Shown here: positions 38,480 through 44,274 of the stretch, piece by piece | How positions within the stretch are numbered: position 1 is the first letter of the stretch | Layout of the letters: every line of letters starts with the position of its first letter | Assembly: GCA_964640225.1 (NCBI GenBank) | Contig: CAZXFI010000009.1 | Location: 1 to 44,274 of the forward strand | DNA: 44,274 nucleotides | Direction of reading: 5' to 3' | Source of the DNA: JAGLWW01 sp964640225 | Lineage (GTDB): Archaea; Aenigmatarchaeota; Aenigmatarchaeia; PWEA01; JAGHBM01 | The notes under the pieces: generated by a model | The model's database searches: none | Told to the model about the DNA's origin: nothing | The model's input: only the letters and a program-made list of their open reading frames with translations | Position numbers and translations under genes: made by a program

Positions 38480-38701
38480 TTATATCACCTCATTCTTATT
38501 TCCGATTTTTCTTTCTTTTTTTATGGTCATGATTCTGGCAATGGTTCTCCCTATTTCCTTTATCTTGCCAGCATTTTCAGGAGCGCCACCTATTATTATC
38601 TGGGCTTTCTTTTTGGACAGGTCCAGCCTCAGCTCTTCCATTTTCTTATCCAGCTCTTGGTCAGTCATTTTTCTAATTTCCTTAGTCCTTAGTATCGCCA
38701 T
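38480..38701 (-). CDS. rpl29: Ribosomal protein uL29
   Basis: A 73-residue helical protein: MAILRTKEIRKMTDQELDKKM and ENAGKIKEIGRTIARIMTI. It overlaps uS3 by 20 nt. Its last codons contain the Shine-Dalgarno of aIF1. Confidence 0.95.
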   Translation of the reverse strand: MAILRTKEIRKMTDQELDKKMEELRLDLSKKKAQIIIGGAPENAGKIKEIGRTIARIMTIKKERKIGNKNEVI

Positions 38702-39500
38702 TATTCATCCCCCCACCGTCTCCCTTGTTAGCGGTTTTCACTTCCTTGGCTTCTATTCTCTTTTCTTTATCACCACCGCCTTTCTTCGTTTCCTTTCCTG
38801 ATTCCTCTTTGGAATGCTTTTGACCTATGTGGATTTTCAAACTCCTTTCGTTGTCATACTTCCTACCACAATACGGGCATTCCAAATCCTTTAGCTTGTC
38901 CTCTTTCACAACTTCCTTTATTTCCCTTATTTTTGCCTCGGGATAATCCTTCATTATGCGGACTTTTATGCCTATTGTCCCGGCCTTGGTTACGGCAGTT
39001 TTTTTTGAATAATCAACATACTTTTTCGCGGTATCACCAGAGTACTTGAGGTAGCCCTGGTAAAATCTCTGAACCCTTGACTTGGAGGAACCGAGCTTGC
39101 CGGCAAGCCTTATTTCAGTTCCTATGGCACCGCTTTCCATTACCTTTCTGAGCATTATGTTTCCTATTCTTCTGTGGTTCAGCCCTCTTTCCAGCGCGTT
39201 CTTTATTTCCTCTGCAACTATCTTTGAATTCAGATAGGGGTTTTCTATCTCCTGTACGTCAATAGAAACGTTTCCAAAGCCGAACTCCTTCTTAAGCTTG
39301 TCGGAAACCTCGTTTATGTTTTCGCCACCCCTTCCTATTATCAGTCCGGGCTTGTTAGCATAGATTGTTATATCAACCCCCATGTGGGTTTTTCTTATGA
39401 TTGAGTGGGAATAGCCGTATTTGTCAAAGTGCTTCATGAGAAACCTATCAATCTGGGGCTTCTTTATGTTGTTAACCACAAATTTGTTTTTTACGTTCAT
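38682..39500 (-). CDS. rps3: Ribosomal protein uS3 with C-terminal C2H2 zinc finger
   Basis: A 272-residue protein. Residues 1-~205 are uS3 with KH domain (GLIIGRGGENINEV) and C-terminal domain (GLNHRRIGNIMLRKVMESGA). A C2H2 finger follows: CPYC, 12 residues, H-x4-H (about residues 212-234). A low-complexity Lys/Glu/Gly tail follows. Archaeal uS3 may have a charged tail, but I know of no zinc finger there. uS3 lines the mRNA entry channel. Confidence 0.95.
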   Translation of the reverse strand: MNVKNKFVVNNIKKPQIDRFLMKHFDKYGYSHSIIRKTHMGVDITIYANKPGLIIGRGGENINEVSDKLKKEFGFGNVSIDVQEIENPYLNSKIVAEEIKNALERGLNHRRIGNIMLRKVMESGAIGTEIRLAGKLGSSKSRVQRFYQGYLKYSGDTAKKYVDYSKKTAVTKAGTIGIKVRIMKDYPEAKIREIKEVVKEDKLKDLECPYCGRKYDNERSLKIHIGQKHSKEESGKETKKGGGDKEKRIEAKEVKTANKGDGGGMNNGDTKD

Positions 39501-39892
39501 TTTTTCACACCTTTCTTACCTTCTTTAAGCACTACCTTTATGTTCGTGTTCTTGAAAAACCTGCCAAAAGACCTCCTTCTTTTCATTCTTATTCTCCTTG
39601 AGCCCTTTTCAGCACATATGGTTTTTATAACAGGGGTTTCCAGTCCCTTGAACTCGGCGTTCTTCCCGGCGCTTTCCAGAACCTTAACTATATCCATGCA
39701 GGTTTTTGTATAGTGTTTACCGTTTATGTTGTTTTTTCCATTTATGACTTCCTGCAAAAAACTCATGGCCCTTTCAAGCTTCATTCCGTTCAGGTTTCTG
39801 CATATGATTATGCTTTTTTTTGTTGATATAGTGAGCCCTATGCCTGCAGCCTTGACATCCTCTTTTTCAGTTTTCACGGGATATTTTATCAT
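39497..39892 (-). CDS. rpl22: Ribosomal protein uL22
   Basis: A 131-residue exit-tunnel protein: LNGMKLERAMSFLQEVINGK and AEKGSRRIRMKRRRSFGRFF. It overlaps uS3 by 4 nt. It is shorter than many archaeal uL22 proteins (~150). Confidence 0.94.
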   Translation of the reverse strand: MIKYPVKTEKEDVKAAGIGLTISTKKSIIICRNLNGMKLERAMSFLQEVINGKNNINGKHYTKTCMDIVKVLESAGKNAEFKGLETPVIKTICAEKGSRRIRMKRRRSFGRFFKNTNIKVVLKEGKKGVKK

Positions 39893-39897
39893 TCACA

Positions 39898-40278
39898 TCA
39901 CTTCAGCGGTACAAATTTGGAACTTCTTGTCGCGCCCATGCCGGGTGAAGAATGTTTTATTTCCCTTCTTGGCATGGCAAACTCACCCAAGCGGTGTCCT
40001 ATCATTTCCGGCGCGATTTCTATCGTAACAAACTCCTTGCCGTTGTAAACCGCTATCTTTTTTTCAACCATTCCCGGAAGTATAACCATGTCCCTGTTGT
40101 GGGTTTTTACAAACCCCTTTCCGTTCTTTATTTTTTTCAGAATTTTTTTCTGTTCGTAGTTAAACCCCCTCTTTAGGCTTCTTCTTTTCCTTGAGTCCAG
40201 AAGGCTGGAAAATTCCTTCAGGTCCATCTTCTGAAGTTCTTCAATGGTTTTGCCTTTGAAAGTGAATTTTTTTGCCAT
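39898..40278 (-). CDS. rps19: Ribosomal protein uS19
   Basis: A 126-residue protein: FTFKGKTIEELQKMDLKEF, HNRDMVILPGMVEKKIAVYNGK and EMIGHRLGEFAMPRR. The ATG at 40278 with GTGAT is chosen over the 40287 start. Confidence 0.96.
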   Translation of the reverse strand: MAKKFTFKGKTIEELQKMDLKEFSSLLDSRKRRSLKRGFNYEQKKILKKIKNGKGFVKTHNRDMVILPGMVEKKIAVYNGKEFVTIEIAPEMIGHRLGEFAMPRREIKHSSPGMGATRSSKFVPLK

Positions 40279-40283
40279 ATATA

Positions 40284-40958
40284 TCACTTTTTCTTTCCGG
40301 TTCTCTTGGCTGCTATTGAGCCTACCTTAGCTCCGGGCGGAGTGTTTCTTGACACGGTCTTGGGTATGCCCGGCTTGGTTTTGCCACCGAATGGATGGTC
40401 AACCGGATTCATTGCAGTGCCCGAAACATTGGGGTAAAGCTTGCCCTTTGATTTCATAATCTTATGCTTTATACCGGCCTTTACCACAGGCTTGTCAACC
40501 CTTCCGCCGCCGGCAATGGTTCCTACAGTTGCCTTGCAGTTGGGGTTGAAGGCCCTCACTTTCTTTGATGGAAATTTTACCATGCAGTTCTTGTCTTTGC
40601 TTATTATAATGGCAAAACCTCCGCTACTCCTTATAAAAGAGCCGTTGTCTCCCGGTATTCCTTCAATATTGAATATGGGAACGCCTTCAGGTATTTCTTT
40701 GAGCGGCAAAACATTCCCGTTCTTTATCTCGGCCTTCCCCCCTATTTCTACTTCATCTCCAACGGCTATGTTTTCCGGCGCTATCATAAAAAAATTCCTT
40801 TTATCAGCCTTTACTTTTATCAAAGGCCTTCCTATTGTGTGTATTATATCCACCACCCTGCCTTTACCTTCCTTATATTTTGAAACAAACTTGCACCTTC
40901 TTCTGGGCGACCTGTACCTCTTACTTCTTCCCTTTTTTTGCGCTCTTATCTTACCCAT
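40284..40958 (-). CDS. rpl2: Ribosomal protein uL2
   Basis: A 224-residue peptidyl-transferase-centre protein: MGKIRAQKKGRSKRYRSPRRR and the C-terminal GTAMNPVDHPFGGKTKPGIPK with the conserved His. The ATG at 40958 has Shine-Dalgarno GTGATT. Confidence 0.97.
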   Translation of the reverse strand: MGKIRAQKKGRSKRYRSPRRRCKFVSKYKEGKGRVVDIIHTIGRPLIKVKADKRNFFMIAPENIAVGDEVEIGGKAEIKNGNVLPLKEIPEGVPIFNIEGIPGDNGSFIRSSGGFAIIISKDKNCMVKFPSKKVRAFNPNCKATVGTIAGGGRVDKPVVKAGIKHKIMKSKGKLYPNVSGTAMNPVDHPFGGKTKPGIPKTVSRNTPPGAKVGSIAAKRTGKKK

Positions 40959-40963
40959 ACAAA

Positions 40964-41278
40964 TCACAACATTCCCAACTTGGTCGCTATGTCAAGCGCC
41001 ACGTATTCAGGGCCAAGCTTGACAAAGGCTTTTTTTCTGTTTTTCATGTCGTTTATAATGTTAACTTTTTCAACCTTAACGTCAAAAAGCTTTTCCACAG
41101 CCCATTTTATCTGCCTTTTGTTTGACTTGGGATTTACGATGAACACAAGCTTGTTTTCCGCCTCCACCAGGCCTATGTTTTTCTCACTCAGGTGAGGGGC
41201 TATTACTATCTTCCACGGGTCCTGGAGAAGAACTTTCTTCTCTTTCTTTTTCCCAATCCTTTTTGAATCTTTAGACAT
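40964..41278 (-). CDS. rpl23: Ribosomal protein uL23 with N-terminal extension
   Basis: A 104-residue protein. The core WKIVIAPHLSEKNIGLVEAEN..IKWAVEKLFDVKVEKVN is complete; ~20 basic residues (MSKDSKRIGKKKEKKVLLQD) precede it, longer than the usual ~85-residue archaeal form. Located at the tunnel exit, where SRP docks. Confidence 0.95.
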   Translation of the reverse strand: MSKDSKRIGKKKEKKVLLQDPWKIVIAPHLSEKNIGLVEAENKLVFIVNPKSNKRQIKWAVEKLFDVKVEKVNIINDMKNRKKAFVKLGPEYVALDIATKLGML

Positions 41279-41281
41279 TTA

Positions 41282-42076
41282 TTACACCTTTGAAAGTCCT
41301 TCAATAGCGGATTTTGACCACACGGCAAGCCTTATGCCGTGGGCTCCGGGAGAAAGTGTCTCAGCGTTTAGCCTGTTAAGGGTTACCATGTCCAGCCCCG
41401 GAACATTTCTGGAGGCCTTTCCTAGCCCCCTGTCTTTCTTTACTATAATAAGAGGGCCTATCTTGTTTTTATGCTTCCCTCTTCTAAGCTTGCCTTTCCC
41501 TGACCTTAATTTTCTTTTACTAACTCTCTCCAGTTCCTTTTCCATCCCGATTTTTTTCATAAATTCTTTCAGTTCCTTTATCTTGCCTATGCTCTCAATG
41601 TCGTCCACTACAACCAGCGGCAGGTTAAAATCAAAAACATGACTCCTTTCGCTTACGGCCTCCTTGTTTCCGGTGGCCGCTATAGCGCTCTTTATTGCAA
41701 GTAGCCTTTCTTTCCTGTTTATTTTCTTGTTCCATATTCTTTCAACCTTGGGTGGATGTGCTCTTCTCCCGCCCACCACGTTGGCAACCAGCCTGGCTCT
41801 CATAAATCTTGCGGTATCCCCGTGTTCTCTCGGAAGCCTTGCCATTTCCCTTCCCATCATTTTCTGGTCCGGGTCCAGGTGAGTCAGGCCGTGGTAGTGG
41901 GCCGAGGTCTTTTCACCGGCTCTTCTCTCGTTTCCGTATCTCTGCCTTCTGTTCGCCTGTGCAGCAAGAACGGCCCTTCTAATGAGGTCGGACCTGTATT
42001 CGGTGGAGAAAACTTCAGGCAAATCTATTTTTTCTTTTGTTTTCCCCTCCAGATCCAATACATTGATTTTTTCCAT
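41282..42076 (-). CDS. rpl4: Ribosomal protein uL4
   Basis: A 264-residue protein with the tunnel loop (RRQRYGNERRAGEKTSAHYHG, RRAHPPKVERIWNKKINRKER) and globular domain (NVPGLDMVTLNRLNAETLSPG). In bacteria uL4 autoregulates its operon; an archaeal parallel is not established. Confidence 0.96.
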   Translation of the reverse strand: MEKINVLDLEGKTKEKIDLPEVFSTEYRSDLIRRAVLAAQANRRQRYGNERRAGEKTSAHYHGLTHLDPDQKMMGREMARLPREHGDTARFMRARLVANVVGGRRAHPPKVERIWNKKINRKERLLAIKSAIAATGNKEAVSERSHVFDFNLPLVVVDDIESIGKIKELKEFMKKIGMEKELERVSKRKLRSGKGKLRRGKHKNKIGPLIIVKKDRGLGKASRNVPGLDMVTLNRLNAETLSPGAHGIRLAVWSKSAIEGLSKV

Positions 42077-42086
42077 TAATTACACC

Positions 42087-43046
42087 TTACTGCTGGCTCG
42101 TCTTGTCTATCCTTTGTATTTCAACAGGATAGCCTTTTTCATGTGCCCTTACCGGGGCTCTTAAAATTATAAGCCTTTTCCTGGGCCCTCCCACCGAGCC
42201 CTTTATCAAAGCGTAGCCTCCCTTGACCAGGCCGTAATTCAGGAAGCCTCCGTCCGGGTTCACCTCATCCGTTCCGTTCCCTATCTTGTATATCTGCTTG
42301 TTGAATTCAGTTCTCCTGTGGAAGCCCAGCTGGCCCGGCTGGGGAATGGCATATATCACCCTGGCCACTCCCTCGGTTCCTATAACTCCTATCTGCCTGT
42401 GGTGCTTCTCGTCCTTCCTTCCCCTCAGCTTCACGCCATACCTCTTTACCACGCCCTGAAAACCGTGGCCTTTTGTAACCGAAATGCTGTCAACAAAGTC
42501 CCCCTCCTTGAATACTTCCTCTATCTTCAGTTCCTTGCCCAGTTTTTCCATGGCAAATTTTTTCTGTTCATCGGGATTCCCGCCCAAACCGATTTCAAAA
42601 ATTTCGGGCGTTTTTTTCCCCAGGCCCGTTTTTTTGGGCTGGGTGCATGCTATAAGCCTTATTTCTTTGAATTCCTTAACGTCGTTTTTCTTTGATTTCT
42701 TTACACTCTTCGGGGCCTTGAGAGTCTTTTTAACATCCTTCGGTATTTCCTTGGCATAAACTTCCGTTAGGGGATTGGAATCAGAATAGGCACGGAATCC
42801 GAGAACGAAGAGGGGAGTTGTTTCAAGAACGGTAACGGGATGAGAAACAGTCTGGCCTTGGGTCGGGGAGCCTTTTTTATTGTCGGTGAAGAACACGCGC
42901 GTCATACCAGCCTTGTAGCCGGCAAACGCGAGCGGCTTAGCCTCATTAGCCTTTGGATAACTACATATGTTAGGGTATATTCTTTTTGCCCTTCTCCTGG
43001 GCCAATACTGCAAAGACCCTGCTCTTGGTTTATGTTTATGAGGCAT
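42087..43046 (-). CDS. rpl3: Ribosomal protein uL3
   Basis: A 319-residue archaeal uL3: GSLQYWPRRRAKRIYP, VTKGHGFQGVVKRYGVKLRGRKDEK and PGQLGFHRRTEFNKQIYKIG. The first gene of the S10/spc-type operon. The ATG has Shine-Dalgarno AAGGTGA, and the leader upstream is structured. Confidence 0.97.
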   Translation of the reverse strand: MPHKHKPRAGSLQYWPRRRAKRIYPNICSYPKANEAKPLAFAGYKAGMTRVFFTDNKKGSPTQGQTVSHPVTVLETTPLFVLGFRAYSDSNPLTEVYAKEIPKDVKKTLKAPKSVKKSKKNDVKEFKEIRLIACTQPKKTGLGKKTPEIFEIGLGGNPDEQKKFAMEKLGKELKIEEVFKEGDFVDSISVTKGHGFQGVVKRYGVKLRGRKDEKHHRQIGVIGTEGVARVIYAIPQPGQLGFHRRTEFNKQIYKIGNGTDEVNPDGGFLNYGLVKGGYALIKGSVGGPRKRLIILRAPVRAHEKGYPVEIQRIDKTSQQ

Positions 43047-43064
43047 TCTTTCACCTTGTTAACA

Positions 43065-43106
43065 GGTAAATCATCCGTATTTACCACCAATCCGTCCTTG
43101 ACGGAT
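43065..43106 (-). promoter_or_regulatory. Two-hairpin leader of the uL3 operon
   Basis: On the transcript, hairpin 1 is ATCCGTC-AAG-GACGGAT (43106-43090) and hairpin 2 is GGTAAAT-7 nt-ATTTACC (43085-43065). Both are perfect 7-bp stems. The hairpin 2 loop contains ACGGAT, which can pair with ATCCGT of hairpin 1, giving mutually exclusive folds. A ribosomal-protein- or ligand-responsive leader is possible. Confidence 0.5.
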
Positions 43107-43123
43107 ATGAATATTACATACCA

Positions 43124-43136
43124 AGGTTATTTAAAC
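43124..43136 (-). promoter_or_regulatory. TATA box of the uL3 ribosomal operon
   Basis: GGTTTAAATAACC on the minus strand is centred ~26 nt upstream of the predicted transcript start near 43105, just before hairpin 1, giving a ~58-nt leader to the uL3 ATG. Confidence 0.5.
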
Positions 43137-43139
43137 CTT

Positions 43140-43322
43140 TCACGGCCAGAGAACTCGATGAACAGACTTATCCTATTCCATATACTAGCGTTGAGAGACT
43201 TTTAATTTTGTGGCATAAAGTATTTAAACGTTTTGGAAATTCGTTTGACTTCCAGTAGCCTTTAATCGGGGTCACAAAAACATCATGGATACTCCACTCT
43301 TTAGGGTTAGGAGGTATTGTCT
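43140..43322. other. Noncoding spacer between uL3 operon and recombinase
   Basis: No convincing gene. It holds a palindromic TATA-like GTATTTAAACG (43220-43230) usable on either strand and otherwise unremarkable sequence. A short RNA reading toward the uL3 operon cannot be excluded. Confidence 0.5.
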
Positions 43323-44132
43323 TTAAAGCAAATTTGCAAGTTTCTTTATATCTTTGTTCGCTACATGGGTATAAATTTGTGTAGTTTTCAAATCCTTATG
43401 CCCCAACAGTTGTTGGATGTGTCTTATATCTGCACCAGATTCAAGCAAGTGTGTAGCAAAGCTGTGTCTCAAGGTGTGGGGCGTCACTTTTTTCCTTATC
43501 CCTGCTTTCCTTGAAGCGGATTTTACAACCTGTTGTATAGTCCTTTTGTTGTATTTTCCACCCCTTTGAGAAATGAATATAGGACCTGCCTCTTTCATCC
43601 CGAACATTCTCAAAGTTTCTGTTAATCTTTTGTGGAGAAACACAACCCTTTCTTTATCACCCTTTGCTATCTTCAGGTGAATAATTTCTCGGTCAAAATC
43701 AATATCTGACCATCTGATGTTTCTTACTTCGTCCAATCTTAGTCCAGCATAATAAAGAAACATGATAACAAGTTTATGCTTCAAATTATTTGTGGAATCA
43801 ATCATCTTGATTATTTCCTCTTTGCTTAAAACCAACGGCAATTTCAGGGATTTTCTTGCAAGAGGCAATTTCTCTTCAAATTTAGCGTTCATAATGTTTT
43901 CATAAAAGAATTTCAGGGCAAAATAAGCAGACCTCATCGTTGATTTGCTTTTAGTTGTATATGCTAAAAGAAACTCTCTTGGCGTCTTGCCTGAAGACAG
44001 ATAACCTCTAACAATGGAGATGTAAGATTTGCCCGTTTGATAAGAATATCTTCTGAGCTTTATTTCTTCAATAAGCTTGCCAATAAGTTTATACCTCTCT
44101 TCTAATGAATAATTTCTGCTATCTTCTGCCAT
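43323..44132 (-). CDS. Tyrosine recombinase, XerA-like
   Basis: A 269-residue site-specific recombinase. An N-terminal SAM-like core-binding domain (RRYSYQTGKSYISIVRGYL) precedes the catalytic domain. GLRLDEVRN carries the first Arg, HTLRHSFATHLLESGADIRHIQQLLGHKD carries the HxxR and second His (GHK), and IYTHV carries the nucleophilic Tyr. All catalytic residues are present and the size fits archaeal chromosome-resolving XerA. A TATA-like TTTATAAA (44155-44162) lies 26 nt before the ATG at 44132, so the longer in-frame starts are rejected. A mobile-element integrase is an alternative; no att repeats are seen. Confidence 0.85.
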   Translation of the reverse strand: MAEDSRNYSLEERYKLIGKLIEEIKLRRYSYQTGKSYISIVRGYLSSGKTPREFLLAYTTKSKSTMRSAYFALKFFYENIMNAKFEEKLPLARKSLKLPLVLSKEEIIKMIDSTNNLKHKLVIMFLYYAGLRLDEVRNIRWSDIDFDREIIHLKIAKGDKERVVFLHKRLTETLRMFGMKEAGPIFISQRGGKYNKRTIQQVVKSASRKAGIRKKVTPHTLRHSFATHLLESGADIRHIQQLLGHKDLKTTQIYTHVANKDIKKLANLL

Positions 44133-44274
44133 ATAATTCATTATTGGGGGCAAGTTTATAAAATCTCGCTTTTTGTCTTGAATTATCCAATTAAGCGAAC
44201 ATTTATCTCGCTTAATAGTTGTTAAATACAATAAAATTCCCATTTCTCAACGGTAAAGTTGGGGAGTTCCGGTG

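Noticed and set aside
43205..43322. C/D-box small RNA upstream of the recombinase (ATGATGT and CTGG boxes)
   Set aside because: Both boxes deviate from consensus and no second box pair or closing stem is clear.
43137..44274. Integrated mobile element marked by the tyrosine recombinase
   Set aside because: The protein looks like chromosomal XerA, no att-type direct repeat or tRNA fragment flanks it, and the window ends just beyond it.

Overview
The window is archaeal. It holds a universal ribosomal-protein/RNA-polymerase supercluster, split RNA polymerase subunits (rpoB2/rpoB1, rpoA1/rpoA2), archaeal translation factors (aIF1, aEF1B), RNase P protein Rnp1, Cbf5, tRNA genes with bulge-helix-bulge introns, and TATA boxes about 25 nt upstream of leaderless starts. 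Short proteins, tight gene overlaps and Cys-rich CTDSDGG surface repeats suggest a DPANN-type or other small-genome archaeon. That placement is inference; the phylum cannot be named from the sequence alone.

Layout. 1-3.7 kb (+ strand): a cell-surface island with a Cys-rich repeat protein cut by the window edge, three related lipoproteins, and a pilin-like N-terminus that runs into a 100-N scaffold gap. 3.7-12.7 kb: mixed housekeeping genes (EndoQ-like repair nuclease, a methyltransferase, a ubiquitin-like protein/HD hydrolase/TtuA-like thiolase operon, ThiI, a membrane thioredoxin-like protein, acylphosphatase, HAD hydrolase, Ogg, eS8) with tRNA-Val, tRNA-Gly and tRNA-Ser(CGA). 12.8-14.4 kb: LSm-eL37-aEF1B on the + strand, then tRNA-Lys(CTT), NusA-like and eL30 on the - strand. 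14.4-22.6 kb: one - strand transcription array in the order tRNA-Tyr, 5S rRNA, tRNA-Asp, tRNA-Lys(TTT), rpoH, rpoB2, rpoB1, rpoA1, rpoA2, eL30, nusA. 22.6-28.1 kb: surface protein, then (in transcription order) tRNA-Ser(TGA), uS13, uS4, uS11, rpoD, tRNA-Leu, eL18, uL13, uS9, rpoN. 28.1-43.1 kb: the S10/spc-type operon from uL3 to SecY, EMC3-like insertase and Cbf5. 43.3-44.1 kb: a XerA-like recombinase.

The most unusual content is in RNA and in details of translation genes. All nine tRNA genes are interrupted. Seven carry an insertion inside the T-loop between positions 59 and 60. In tRNA-Val, -Asp, -Tyr and -Ser(TGA) these insertions are clearly homologous and have compensatory stem changes; those of the two tRNA-Lys genes are identical to each other and share the same architecture. 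tRNA-Leu also has a tandemly duplicated D-loop insertion. The gene for aIF1, the factor that polices start-codon choice, has no ATG/GTG/TTG at its homologous start but an ATC behind a good Shine-Dalgarno, reminiscent of bacterial infC and its AUU start. uS3 and uL24 both end in C2H2 zinc fingers with identical spacing. eS8 needs a frameshift to be full length, and the uL3 operon leader can fold into two competing hairpins.

Functionally this is an information-processing neighbourhood. Transcription, ribosome assembly, tRNA transcription and tRNA thiolation/pseudouridylation genes are interleaved, and several tRNAs are embedded in protein operons, so tRNA excision must be coupled to mRNA maturation.
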